From: Acanthaster planci
Taxonomy: Eukaryota; Echinodermata; Asteroidea; Valvatida; Acanthasteridae
DNA length: 55,783 nt
NCBI RefSeq assembly: GCF_001949145.1
Contig: NW_019091525.1
Coordinates: 339,713 to 395,495, forward strand
Reading direction: 5' to 3'
The translations under genes and the position numbers were made by a program. Under the pieces are notes generated by a model. That model saw nothing but the letters and a program-made list of their open reading frames with translations. It did not search any database and was not told the origin of the DNA. Position 1 is the first letter of the stretch. Every line of letters starts with the position of its first letter. Positions 23,701 to 38,700 of the stretch are shown here, piece by piece.

Positions 23701-26700
23701 TGGACCAGGTAAAAGAGTGTGTAGTTCCCTGTTTTTGCCGCTTAGGTCACAGAACAAGAATGTCTTTGCATATGACTTTGTATCCATGACTGGCAGCCAT
23801 GATAGTAGAATGGTGAAACATCTATGAAGTCCTGCAGGTGGAAGTCCATGTACATGTGGCAAACAGAACTGCATACTATAATTCAAATTCTGGACCTAAC
23901 TCATGTGTTTCTGACAATGCAACCATTTTCTTCTGGCAAACTCTGATGTCACAGGGTTGTACATACAGGTGCTGCAAGACAAACAACACATACCATGTTA
24001 TCTCCTGAATGGCAAAGTCATATGTGTGATAGTTAAATATGCAGTCTAACCTTTTTGTAAGGCTCTCCCAAACTACGTGTACATGTACTTGTTTCATACA
24101 GGTACATGTACTGTACCTTCTTGTCTGACATTTATCTTTGATAATAAAAGGATGGCTTCTTCCTTTAATATGGGTACATGTACACTTCTGACCTTGTTAT
24201 GCTGTACATGCATACATGCACATGTACCATCAGGCCTTAGATTTTTTTCATGCAAGCTCTTTAACATTGTTTTCCTACAAAAACTCCTTGCATTCAGGTT
24301 GTTTGCATCTTACCCCACTGATCAAGTTCCTTTTCTCCTCCTTTAAACGAAATTGTGATGTAAACATTATTGGAGGGCATTTACCAGTACATGTACTGGT
24401 CAACAGCGGCGGAACCATTTTCAAAGGGGGGGGGCAGTTGTTAGACTATCAGGCATCAGCCATTAATAGGTTGATCCATTATGCCCCATCTAATTACAAA
24501 ATCTGCAAAAAGTGGGGGACCAGGCCCCCTAGTCGAAAAAGTGTGGGGGGAGGAGGGGCACTGGTATCATTTGGAAGCTATACATGAAGGTAAAGTGGAA
24601 ATCCCATATTTTGTATCCTTCACATACATATAATTTCTCAGCTTTCGAAGAACCATCATTCACATCTATCATTGCTTGAAGGCAGCAATTCTGTACTTCA
24701 CAAGTGTCATAAGAGACATGTAAAATTGAGCCAAAACTTCAAATGATGAAGTGCTAAATATTCATGATTACAGGTGCTTACATATACATACATGTAATTG
24801 TGTTTTTGTGCATGTGCATGATATTATAGAACCTCATTCGGAGGACGATTTTTTTAGTTAGAAAAATAGTTATAAATGCACAACCCATGTACCAGTATGG
24901 TTCTTATAGCTATAGGACTATACTGGGGGAAACCTGTGATCTAGAACTAAGCAAATGTTAATGTACATGTATTACATGTACTTCTTATGCATTGAAAACA
25001 CTAGCACCAGTTCAAGTTACATACGGGTATGTACATGTACATGAAGATTACTAATAGACTGTATTCACAGTGAAGCCAGCCATTTTTATCATGCTCCCCA
25101 TAAATCTATCATATCAGATGTAATCTGGTAAATGAGGAAGTGCCAAACAGTTTTGGGGTCCAAACCTCACTTGGTGTTTTTTCAATAAGGCTTAAAACAT
25201 TTGGATACGATTCGTCACACATTTTAAATAGCTCAAAATGTAAAACTGGCATTAAGTTCCAATGAACTTACATTGTTGCCGTTATTTTTACTCTAAAGTT
25301 CCAAAAGTGACAAATCAACCCCACTTTCAATTCAAGATGATTGGCACATGAATACATTCTATTGAATTGTATCTCGGGACATGGGGATAGTTTAACTAAC
25401 TCTTAACATCTAAGCAGCTCAGATTTTAAAAGAGTCTAAGCAATTTGCCAGGATGAGATTGTCCTTGCAGACTGGAAGTTGACAGAGTCAACTTAACACA
25501 CGGTACATATATGAAGAAGTAGCGAGTTGATGTCAGATTACAGGGGACAACACAGCTATGCCACAAAATAAAAATATGTAAGGTGTTTTGAGATAAGACT
25601 TACGCAGGTTTTATTAATACAAATATCTGGAGGTGTAACATGTATCAAATTTAAACAATGAAAGATACTTTTGTTAGTATACAATGTCAACAGTGCAACA
25701 ACATACAGCCTTAAAAATAAAACTTAACCAAAACATATACATGTATTGTACTTTATTTGTGAGCAGGTACAGTGTACTTTGTTTTTTCATTCAAATCTCA
25801 GTACAATGTATCATTAATACACGTATATCCAACAATGCAGCCTTATATATGTACATGTAGAGTGTATTCATCAATGGAAACAAAACTAAAGACAACTAAC
25901 TGCTACAGTACTGTACCAAGAATTGGGACAGTATATCTACATGCATGTACCTACGGAAATGCATGTACATGTATCTTGACCAAAGATCGTACAGCGCCGT
26001 GTAGCAACGCAAGATGGAGAACTTCACCGTGAATATGCGAGATACATTGTAATCACCATGGGCGCCATTCAAACAAGCAATATGCCTGTGCAGGGCACGT
26101 TAATGCACAGGCGCAGCCACCGTACCAGCACACACACCTTGTGCACCTTCACCTATGCATTAACATGCACTGCGCAGGCATATTGCTTACTTGAATGGCA
26201 CCCATGGTGATTATACACCTTTTTTGGCAGAGTTCCCCATCTTGCGCCACTAGGCAGTGCTATAGGATCTTTTATCTTTGACACTTACTTGTGACAAACC
26301 AAGATCATCATTGTACATGTATGGGCTAATACACTACAGAAAGAAGTAAGAGGTTAGGTTGAAGTTATTCCTACCGTAGTCCTTAATAAAAAGAAGGGCA
26401 GGAGACAATGTACAGTTAGGTGACAGCTCTTATACATGTACATACAGTGTATGCCTCACTTGGAAGAGATATTTACTTTTTTTCCACATTGGGGATGCAA
26501 ATGTACCTATTACATGTACGTCACAAAATTGTAGGGAACAGTACGTAAAAGATGACTATTTAGTCCAAGGCCAGCACACATCTTATAGACGTGTTCATGC
26601 TAACCTATGGTCAGCCCATTCACATTTTTATGAAAATCCACAAAGTACAGGGCAGCAAATACCATGGAATGGTGAAATACATTACATTAACTTGGTTATT

Positions 26701-29700
26701 AAACGCACGACATCGACAACAGGGATATTTCATTTATCAATGTTTTAATTTAGTTGAAAACCAACTCATGCATAAATGGACCCTTTCTATCAAAAGTTTA
26801 CAGAATACCCTGAGTTTGTTACTAAAATCAATAGTTCAAAATATGTGAGCATAGATAATACATGTATTATTAATGTACAAAAAGTTTACATGATTTAATT
26901 TTATATAAATTTATTAAAGAGGAGTTTTACGGTTAAAAATGCATAGCATTATCATGTGCACCAATGATAAATGTTCAAGAGAATGACAATTCATCTGAAC
27001 TGATCAGTCAGAAGAATGAATGATTAAATGGTTACATACAATGTGGGAATACTGGTACATGTAGATGTGTAAAACTCAACAGAATGCCATTAGCAAGAGT
27101 TTCCATTCTACCAAGAAGTACCCTGTATAAAGCACATTTAACCGGTAATCTGGGGAATAATTTAACTAACATTCTAAGAGTCATACATTGACAAACTTTT
27201 CTTCTTTCCTTTTCTCCTGTATGCTGCCTTACATGTACATGAACCAGTCTTTAGTGTCTCATCTACACGTATACGCACTTCAGAAATGTGCAGGTTTCAA
27301 TGTACATGTGTATCATTATTGTATAGTGTTGGAAAAAGACAGACCTTGTTAAAATAGGGTATTATTTACATGTAAAGATCACTTTTTACAGTATGTAGGC
27401 CTAAGTTACAAACAGGAACAAGAAGAACGAGAACAAGAAAAACGAGCAAGAGCAACATAACAAGAACAACGAGCAAGAGCAACATAACAAGAACAACGAG
27501 CAACATAACAAGAACAACGAGCAAGAGCAACATAACAAGAACAACGAGCAACAAAACAAGAAAAACATCAAAGCACAAGAACAAGAAAAAGGACAAGAAG
27601 AATGAGAAGAAGAAGACAAACAAAAACAACATCAACAACTACATCATCAATCCCCCCCCAAAAAAAGAAAAAAGAATGAAAAAGACTATATGAACTGGTG
27701 AAGCAAAACATTTTCTGCTTTCAGATAATTTTCTGTTGTAGCACAGAATAACGAACAAAAGGTGTGACCTTTTCTGGTGCCTTGTCTGGATACCGTAAAT
27801 GAACATGTACACGTGATACATGTACATGTAACTTCTTGGTATCCAATATTTTTTTAATGAAAATGAAGCTGTCTTCCAGCTGTATGTATGGTTCCGGTCT
27901 ATATATTCCAAGTTTTGTAACGTCCATTTACATTTTGTACATTTACCAACAATAATGAAATTTAGTACTGCATCCTGTATACCCTGTAAACAAAAATAAA
28001 ACACCAATTGTTTGTGTACATGTACATGTCAAACACTTGTCTTATGGAACTGCATTTTATCTAAATGACTGACACAAAAATTCATACTGATAGACAAAAA
28101 AAAAGGTAAGACTGACAGACACACACTAAAAGTTCAAGGTACATGTACACATGTGTGCAGGGAACAGTGGCATCACGGGTGCATTCATATTTCAGTTCTG
28201 TAAATCATGTGATCTCCGCTTAAAACTAGAGCCTGAGTCATATAAGTGGCCAAAAACATGATTTCATGACCTCCAAAATAGTCATGCCAAGTGCTCCAGG
28301 GACAAATGTGAGCCTGTTAATAGAAGGCTTGCACCAATTTGCACCCTAATATTTTATATTAATGCACATGTATACATAGAGTATATTCAGCCATACCGGT
28401 ACATTCAGTATGGTTTTTCCAATGTCATTTCATTACATGTGTAATAAAACTGCATAAAATATTCAGCACCTTTTAAAATGATTGATCATCAATGCACAGT
28501 ACAAGTTACATGTCCTAAATACCGGTATCTCCATATATGCTATACATGTATCACACTCTATAGGCTCTAGCCTTTAAGGACAAGGAAGTTACTTCATTAA
28601 ATTGGCTTTACATACATGTAAAAACTGGACTAGCATCTACATGTACATGTAGTTCCATCATTAACAACAGCTATGTGTACATGTATACACTAAGTAAAAA
28701 GATGTTCCATGCCTCAACAATGAAATGTACAGTATACCATAATTTTGATCATGATTTTGTCAAGTGCCAATCTAAGATACCAGTTCTGTCAGGCTGTGAA
28801 GACAGGATCATCCTTGATTTGAACCCTTTGTAATCAGGGCTACATGTGCATGTGCCACAGTGTTAGGAGCCTGGTTAGGCCAAACTACTCTTTGGTTCAT
28901 ATTCTGGGCTGAGCATCTCTGGATTATCAGCTTCATCATCAGCATCTTCTTCTGTGCTACTCAAGCAGCTTTGGTCAATGACAACAATGGAAGGAATAAC
29001 AACATCCTCCATCGCAAACTTGGCTGGCCTGGCAGGACTACTGTCAAGTGAGAGAGTTGATTGGTCCTCTTCTGAAACTTCAAGAATGGTGGACAGTTCA
29101 CTGTCTGAGCTGCTGCAGCAGGAATAGCTTGGATGACCAGGGCTTCCCTGCCCATGTATCTTCCTTGCATTTAACGTCTTCACAGTTTCACCGTCAGCAC
29201 AAGTCTCATCTGAGCTTGAATCTGAATCACTGTCCTTGCCTGGATTGACCACATACATGCCCTTATTCTTCTTGGAGATCAGGACTGGCCTTTCACTGAC
29301 AACCTCTGCTGGGAAAGCAGCTCTTGGCCTGCCACCAGGACGTTTCATATGGAGAGATCTTGAAGAAACAGAAGAAGCTTTCCAGTGTTGCACCTTCATT
29401 GCTGCCCAGTCTGGACGGGGTATCAACTTTTTCTGGGAAACAGATTTATTTGAACTGTCAGGTTGGTCTGAGGAAGTTGCTTCCACATTATCTGAGGCCT
29501 CTGGAGTGAAGGCTGTGAGAAATCCAGGAGTGTCATCCTCAGAACTACATGTGGGATCTGAGTCAACCCATGAGGAAACTGAACTTGACACATCACTATC
29601 TATCAAGGCATCATCTAAACCTGAACCTGAACGGTATTCCAACAATGATGATCCAAGGGGCCTAGACTGCAACGGAAACTGATTCACAGGTGTTTGTGAT

Positions 29701-32700
29701 AAAGACCCAGTAGCCTTCAACTGAGTAAGTTCTGCTGTTGCAAAAAGTAGATCAGTTTGATCTGGAATGGCTTTAGGACTCCCTGAAGTGGTTTTTAGAA
29801 AGAACCCTGGCTTCTCTTCGTGTGCCTCCTTTATAAGTTCTCTCATCAAGTTCTGGTTCTTCTTGAGTTTGGTCTGAAGCTGAACCTCCTGGAAATCGGG
29901 AGACGAGGCACGCAGATCCCAATCTAACTCAAGCTCACACAGTGAGTCACTTTCATCTGAAGGAGTTGTACCTGAATCACTGGATGATTCATCTGTAATG
30001 CTCTGTCTCTTAAATGGTACATTCTGATTTTTGTTGAAATAATTTTGGCTTGGCACACTGCTAGCCTGTAAGAGAGAAGAGGAACTGGGTCTTGGATTTA
30101 GAACTGTTGAATCAATAACATTATCTGGAAGGTTCTCATCTTGCCATTCTTGTTGTCTTGGACTAACCAAACCCATATCATGCTCTAGATACATGCTGTT
30201 TAAGGAGTAAGCCAAATCAACAGAAGCAACATCTTCTTGGATGCCAGGTTTGTGAATGGGCACAAAGCTGTCTTGAGGAACACATTCAGAGAAAGTGCTT
30301 TCACGACCCTCTGGGGACTTCCTTACATCAATCATTGGGGTAAATGCACTGTTTGGGGAAATTTTCAGAACTGCATTTGGAGACTGACACCTTTCAACAG
30401 CAACTCTCGACCGCTGTGGCCCGATTATTTGGCATTGGGTGGCACTGCCATCACTTTGCATATCCTTGAGAAGAAATCCTGTTTCGTTGTTCTGGGTGGC
30501 TCCTAACATATCCAAATAATACTCATGCCAATCAAATTCATCTCTTTCACTAACGTGTGCAGACTCATTTCTAATTACATGTAAATGCTTGGGTTCTGCA
30601 AGACATGCTGCTAGTCCACCACTTGCCAAAAGTTCAGCTGGGGGAGTCTGGGTATAACTGTCCACAGTTTTGTCCAAGCCCTGACCCCTACAGCTCCTGG
30701 ATACTGGAAGATTGAAGACTGATGTTTCAGATGATGGGCAGATGACCTGTGCTTCAGACATAGACAACATGTCCCATGGGGAAGTGCTTGGTGAGTCTGA
30801 AGGTGTACCAGTCTGACCACTGCATAATGAATCCTCAAGTCCACTGTCTGAGAAAATGGAAGTTCCTTTGTCGCTGAACATGCTACCGGTACCACAGACT
30901 TGACGTGCTGGTGGTAAAACAATAAGAACAAAAGTAACTTTGAATTATGTAATCCCTACTCTCTCTCTAGAGTACCTACATGTACATGTATATACATGTA
31001 CATGCATGTGCATGTCACGTACATTGTAGGCTGCAGACATATGTTTTTGTGCTGGGTATCCACAACCCTGTGAAAAATGCTGCCACTGCAGACATTGTGA
31101 GATGATCGACATTACACATGATCCCATAATGCTTTACATTGTACAAGCAGCATGTGTTTACGGATCACTGTGAGGTCATGAACAAAAAGTTATTATATAT
31201 TACTGAGAAATTAACAAATTTTCAACTATACATGTACTGTATTCCACAGAAGACAGTCCTAGGCAAAAGTACATGTACCTTCATACATGTAGCTGATGTA
31301 GCTGAAAAGAAAAAGCCCCGAATAATACAAATTTATTAGATATTACATTTTTTTAAAGGGACATCATGGAGTTTTTCCAGACCCTACCCATCAAACACTC
31401 AGCTGTCCCATGACCATTGATTCTTTTTTCAAACTTAGCATGCATGAAACAGTCATGTCATGAGAAATTTTGGAAGGAGATATACATGTACACTTAGAAT
31501 CAGCCATCAGCTCTTTCGGGGTGAAGACTTTTAGAGCAATCCAATTTCTACAGTACATGTAACTACTTGCATATGTGCAAATTTTCATTTTCCTCGGAAT
31601 GAAACATTTGCATTGCTTTGATGCTCTTCTGGTTTTAAAACAAAGACACCTACATGTACATGTTGGAAAAAACTTGAAGTACATTATGATGTCACTGCCT
31701 TCACATGACAGTACGGTACATGTACACATATATGCAAAAGGCTACAAGAAGATGTATGAAAATCTAAATAACAGATGATTGGAATAACAAGCAGGTACTG
31801 TACTTGACCCAGCTTCTTGCATTGTTCAAATGAATAATAACATCTGATGTACCAATAAACCATGTCAGTGAAGAACAAACTAAACATCCAAATACACATG
31901 TACATCATCCAAAAAATGGAAAAGATTCCACTAAAAATATCTTTGTGATAACTTATTTTCACCAGGAGACCACAGTAACAGAATCATGTAATGTACGGTA
32001 CATGTATGTACTGTACCCATTGGTACATGTATGTGCACACTGTAGGAACCAGTACATACATGCAGTTGTATACACTGCATTTAAATATTTCAAACCCATG
32101 TGTGTTGCTATTGGAGGGAAAATGTGGAGTTCATCATGTAAATTTGAAGGTGCTCAATTTATTCAATGTACACTACATGAAAGTACCGTACTTACAAACT
32201 ACTGGTATCAGTTATCCATGCAACAGCCAATTACATGTACATGTACTGTACATATATGTACATACAGCTCCTAGTTTCACCATTACACATTTACGTACCT
32301 GTCTGTACTTTGCATAAAAACTTGTTACGTGGGGTGACCATCAACTTCGTTGCACTTCTTATTCTAAATTCCTGATGTTCAAAGCGTTATACCAAACTAC
32401 GAGTAGGTATTCTCAACAACTAACAAACACCAACACATCTGTACATGTACCAGTCACATGTCACTGACAGGTGGTCCCATCAAAACCTAGGAGTAACAGT
32501 GCAGACTTTTTACACAGTACAGTTGGTAACGTACCATGCCTGTTGCATACATGTACACAAAGTCCAACTGACCCAGGAATTAACAAAGGCCACAATAAAA
32601 AGGTTTGCTTTGTCTATTTTACAGTAATACTTTGCCAACAAGCAGCTGGTAAATCTATGGCTGGCCATCAGTACAAAAGCAAAGAATAATTAAGTATGTG

Positions 32701-35700
32701 TTTAAAACTGCAGCAGTATCAAAATATCAATAATAAATGCTACTAAATGAAACATACAATTCTTAAAATATAATAGGGTAAATATGCATTTGAGGCCAAA
32801 TGTGACACCAACCAATTTAGGGTGAAATTTCTTTGGCCACCCATCTGAGTGGAATGTTCATGTAGTCAATATGTGACCCCCTCTGCAAAAATGAGTCTCA
32901 AGTCATTGGAGCCACTTTTGAGTTTTACTTTCTAATACTGTAGATTGAAGAATTTGAGCTCTTCGTGTTGATGTGCCACTCAGTTTTAGTACCATATGAT
33001 GAAAATATGTTGTTGTTAAAATATTGAGGATTCCTAATGCTGAAACACTGAGCATGCTGAGCAAGATTCTTTCCTGGCTTTTTACTCAGAAGTAACACTG
33101 GCCACTTGACCTGGCATGCGCCTTTTTTGCACTGCGGGTCAAATATGATAAAAGGGAAACTTCTTTGCACTCTACTCGACAAAGCATGCATGCATGCATG
33201 TACAACGCACATGTACATGTACATGTAGGCTGACAAGGAAAACGGTTAAATCCAAGTACATTCACATGGGTTAAGTAATACATACAGGTTTAAGCTGTCT
33301 GAAAGGTTGACACCATCAGGTTCTTTTCAGAACCACACATGCTTACAAAAGAGATATTTTGCAGGGTGCTACCGCAAACCCCATTACTTACATGTATTCT
33401 GCAATCTTCCCTAAGAAAAACTCAAATCTCATTGACACGGGCACAAACTAATGAGTAGTGCAACTGGCTGCAAATGTGGGATTTGATAGGGGCCACTGGA
33501 GGGTACCGCAAAACATGATACATTTGTTCATGTACACATGTTGTTCAATTCATTTTCCTGTACCTTGTAACGCCTTATAATAATCATGTACATGTGTATC
33601 AAAATGGATGACTTTCTGTGCTTCAGAAAATACAGGGGTCACTGAAAATGATCATATACACGTATGTAAAAGGGTCAGAGGCTTTGCGATACATGCACAT
33701 GTAAATTGGCAGAACACTTACAAGTATTATCATGTGCATTAATTTTACCCAAGCATCATCTTAGAAATGTCCATACGCTATTTACAATGTACAGGATTAC
33801 TAAAAAAGCACAATTTTCTTGATATTTGTGACACTTATGTGTAACATACGTGTACATGCATGCAATGTTGACAGAAATTTTGTGACTAAGTTCTGTCCAT
33901 GTTGCGTAAGTAATGTTGTGGACAAACATGTACTATTCTGTGGAATCTTCAATATACAGTGAACAGTCTTGGTTTTTACAGGTAAATGTTACCTGAGCCG
34001 TGGGAATCAGAATTTAAAAGCACACTGTTTGGGTAAATTGTCGGCAAAAAATAACTTTCTATCAAACTTAACATACAGTGTACACGTACGTATTCAGTCC
34101 ATGTTACATACATGTACATGTACTGGTATGTAATAAACACATCTTGGACAATACACTTGGAAAAGTCTTAGTATACATGTAATCCTGATCAGTGTTCAAC
34201 AAGAGGAAATACATACCCGGTATATAGTTTGATATGTCCTGATTTACAGTATCTCCCAATCCCATGTCACACTTTTGGACCCCTTCAGTGTGGAAAGACC
34301 CACATACATGTACTGTACATGTACCTTTGCCATTAAGTTTCAGCTTCAAATGCTCATACACATGTACTGTACATTGTGAATTTAGAGAATCTATGCAGTA
34401 CATATTTCTAGGACTCACTTTTTGGGCATCTTTAAACTCTTCAATGCATGACTACTGTTCAAAATCCTTTTGGAAAAAAAGGTGCACTCTTTTAATTAAA
34501 AATTTAAATTTCCAACTTTCCCACACAAGCGAGATTGCTGTTTCTGTGATGTGCACGTAAATCAGGGGCAACACTGTTCAGATTACAGTGTACATGTTTT
34601 CATCTTTCAAGTTTGAACCCCAAATTTAATCTCTGAAATATGGTGTCTCACTGGCTTGTTGCCAGGCTTATGGAAATTAAATGTTTAAATTGTCAGTGAA
34701 ATGAAGAATTTGTTTTTTAAATCCAATAGCTTTTATGCACAAATCAAGGCATCACTGAGGTTTAGAACGTGGGATGACATCACAGTATTCATATTAAAGG
34801 TACATGCAATATGTACTGCTTTTTGAGTGAGTTTTCTCACTCCATGATTCACTCATTATCCCCTCTATCTTGAGCCTGGGGCTTCTTGGACTGCATAAAC
34901 ATGTACCAGTACATGTATGTATTTAACATTCTTTTGTGCCTATAGAATACACAAGCAAGGCCAAAGGTGCAACTGTGCTTAAGGCCAACATGTTGTTTAC
35001 TTCTCCAATGGTTGAGGCATCTTTTGTTTCAAGAATTTCTTTAAATATTTTATCCCATCAACCAAATCTGTAACTCAACAAATGGGAATACATGATTATC
35101 TGGAGACCTGTTTCCAAATTTAAACTGAATGAGTTTTGATGCATGTTGCTGTAGCATAGAGTCCTTGGGAAAAAAAGTTTTTGATTGAGGATAGTGGTAA
35201 CAAGGGGTTGTGGAATGTTTTCTATTCAAAGTACCTGTAGCATTGATAGCACCAACCTTGATCTAGAGTTCCCTTTGATGACTCCTGCTTTTCCGAACCT
35301 TTATGATCCTTTCTGAAAGACACCCGCTGGAATGTGAACCCAGAGATGGGCTCTATGACAGCATCAACCTCTGATGAATCTGTCACTGACACTGGCTCAG
35401 AACCAGAGCTGTGCCAATGCAAAAAAAAGGTGAAACAGGCAGAAGTCAGTGGTTATTTGTCTCCAACTACCCGTAAAAAAGAGTGTTGAGATTTAAGCTG
35501 TCAAAACTGTACATGTACAAAAATTACATGAATGTAGGACAGATAAAAGAACAGGGGATGAGGACTGTGGGGGATGTTTTGCAATATGCTATTTTTGTGG
35601 GTTAAATTTCAATAAAATCTGATATGCTGAGTTCTTTAAATTCACCTTAACATAACATTTTGAATCATCCATACTAAAGACACTGTTGCTAAATGTATAG

Positions 35701-38700
35701 CTCATGATTAGGAGCAGCTTTTGCTTAAATGTAGTTACACAAGAGAGGCCTTACACTGTTTTCAATGGGCACAGACAACGGAACCAGTCCAATCCAGAAG
35801 TGATGATCACTATGTAAAACCTTGTCCCGAATCACGAGGTGCATGTACAAGTATAGCAAAAGTGTCTCTAATCTGAGGAATTCAAATGGTTATGTTTATG
35901 TGCAATCAGATAACTCAGAGTACAAGATTTTATTTAAATTTAACTAGCAAAAGCTTATTGGTGGGCAGTGAGATCAATACAAAATATAGCTTTTGCATGG
36001 CTCGGGGTGAAATGAGGTGCTTGGCTCGGGGTGAAATGAGGTGCTTGGCTCAGGGTGAAATGAGGTGCTTGGCTCGGGGTGAAATGAGGTGCTTGGCTCG
36101 GGGTGAAATGAAACGAACAGTACTTGTAATAGAGACAGCAGGAAATGTCTGCATGACATCAAATGATTTGTGTACATGTACAGTTATCTAATATGGTTTG
36201 AAACTTAAAGCCAAAGGAAAAGAAAAACAGAAAAATGAATGTATCACACACTGCAGGAAGTGGTTCTAAATGTAAATGTACATGAAGCATTCAGAATGAA
36301 TCTAGTAAGGGAACATGTTATGGATGCATCCTCAATATCCACTGGAGCAACTTCATCACCTAATATCAAAGTCCTATAAATGACAGAGATTACTATGTCC
36401 ACAATCCTACCTGGGTTCAGCATGTTCAATGGGTTTTTAAAATTTTCCCTGAAATATCATCCCAGTTTTTCCTCCTTAGGCTAAAACTGAACGTTTCTTT
36501 GCCTTTTCTTTCTAGATATTTTCTGGTGTCTCGGCTACCTACTTCGCATATACAGTATACATGCACTTTTAAGTTATGGAAGCTATTAAGTGGGAAAAAT
36601 AGTTTGTATCTTGCAGGCTGTCCATAGCCTGGCCGCCGCCTGCCCCCCCAACCGATGCCCATGGGAGAGACACCATACATGTACATGTAGCTGATGTGTG
36701 TACATGTATTCTGTGTGTTAACTAGAATCAATATAACAGGGATGATGGGATGTCGTGTGGGGGGGGGTTGAAGGAAGTTAGAAGGAAGATGAGAAGAGGG
36801 TTAAATTGACAGCTCTACCATAGATGTCGGGTGGGGAATTTCATACATGAAGCTGAAGCTTGTTATTTGATGTTCGATATACCAGTACATTGGCGGATCC
36901 ATTGTGAAAACTTTGTGAAAAAAAAAACTACAGAGCAAAACAACAAAACAAAAATAGACAATAGGGTCAATTGAAACACAAAGGCTCAGTTTCAAGGGTT
37001 TAGTAAAATAGTTGTACCGAGGTTCCTTGAAAGTGTTTGGTGGTGGCTTGCATCTTTCTTGTTCAACTTAGTATTTTTCCCCTGACCCAATTGTTTTAAA
37101 ATTACACATGCTTCACTGATGTATTGCATTTTGCATTCAGTACACATACATTAAGACATCAGATGCATTGTACGTGTCACATTTTTAGAAAAAAATGTGC
37201 TCCTTGTGGAACTGCAACAGACCTATATGTATTGGTGTTCACTGCATGTTGACATGCATGTATGTGACTGACACAGTGGTTTGCTGTACGTCTGAAGTAT
37301 CTGGAAGTTGATGCAATTTGAATTTATGCGTTGAAGAAAGTCTTCATTCACTTGATCAGCTCGGGTGTGGATTGGAGTAAGTTGAAGTAAACAAAGTTTG
37401 AAATATTAAGAGGACTGGGGAAAAATATGGGTATTGACATCCTTAAAAATACATGTGTATTGCGAGGAATTAGAGCGTTGGAGTAGTCGACACTGTATGT
37501 ACATAAATGTACATGTAGAGTATATGTATATAGTATAGTGTACATGTATATACACTATACATTACACATATAGTGAATATATACGTATTACAGCATTGCT
37601 GAATTCCCAGGCTGTGGATGTTGCATGCCTGTACATGTAGATTTACTAATGACTATGATTTGTGGAACACAAAGTACATTGTACATGAAAGGTACATTGC
37701 CAAAGCACAGAAAAAAAAACTTAGGCTTGTGGTGTGCCACAATTTGTACCTACCACTATTGCATATACATGTACACTGCAAGTGTAGGGTATTGAGTACT
37801 GAAGTACATGAAATAAAACCCATCAAATGCTGTAATACTGCACTGTGGATAGCCCTTAAAACCATAAAAGCATGTACACAATGATGCCATATTGGGACAA
37901 GGCAACTCAATTTGTTTCCTGTTATTAGGCTGCATGTACTTGTGCTGTGCACTCTTCCATGACTAAGCACACTAAACAGATTGAAGCACTGGGGTGTACA
38001 GAAAAATGAAAAAGTCTATCAAGGTTTCACTCACACAAACTTTCATTTTAAGGGGATAAATGATGGAATCCTAAAATTGAAGCCTCATCTATTCAACTAC
38101 AATTCCTATGAAAACAAAATAAATTCCCCCTGTACAGGGAAAAAGAGAAACAAATGGCAGTTAAACTCTACCCTGGGAGGGCAGGAGGGGTCCCATTATA
38201 GTCTCCCTTTCTTCTCCATCTTCTCACAGACCACACATATACCAGTAAATACTTACCTGCATGTAGATGTCCTGCTACATAGCTATTAGCAAGAGCTGGT
38301 TGTCAATGTGCACTTTACCACTCACTAGCATTGTACATTTCCAAGTCACATGCCACATCCAAAAGCCTAATTATAACTGAGGCACGTACAGGTGAATAAT
38401 CCCTAGTATGCAGTTCACAACTTTTCAAAAGCTCTCTTAGGTCATGAACTGAAAGGTGGCACAGCAGTATTGAACATGTTTAAAGGGACAAATTTCATGT
38501 GATCTACCTGACAAAATAGGACAGACCAACTGACAGTTAAATTCCTATTTATTTTGGAGAACAACTACAGAGAACTGAACACAAGGTCAGATGGAAAACA
38601 GTTAATATACATGTGAATGTACTGAGCACAATCCGCATTCCAGGCTTTCAGAAACCACGCACGGGCTACAAATCTATGGACATGCTGTTTTAGAACCTGT

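Larger units (their letters stand above)
21396..28888 (-). other. Largest delimited SYTL intron, 7.5 kb
   Basis: It contains a piggyBac-like MITE at 21981-22106, a G-rich repeat fragment near 24404-24565, the hAT-like MITE at 25981-26273, the A-rich VNTR at 27441-27560 and many TACATGTA words. No exon is recognised, though a small cassette exon could be missed. Confidence 0.55.

Noticed and set aside
27366-27638. Leucine/valine-rich minus-strand frame that mimics a membrane protein
   Set aside because: It is a translation of the A-rich minisatellite; the hydrophobic pattern comes from the repeat.
29236-29682. 148-codon plus-strand frame
   Set aside because: It lies entirely antisense to the SYTL giant exon, has no homology, and is open because the sense strand is Ser/Glu-rich.
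35886-36191. 101-codon frame with five ARGEMRCL-like repeats
   Set aside because: It is a by-product of the 24-bp tandem repeat in an intron, with no splice sites or homology.
36244-36429. Possible extra SYTL exon on the minus strand
   Set aside because: An acceptor-like TTTATAG precedes an acidic stretch, but I see no donor in the required phase and flanking exons already join in frame without it.
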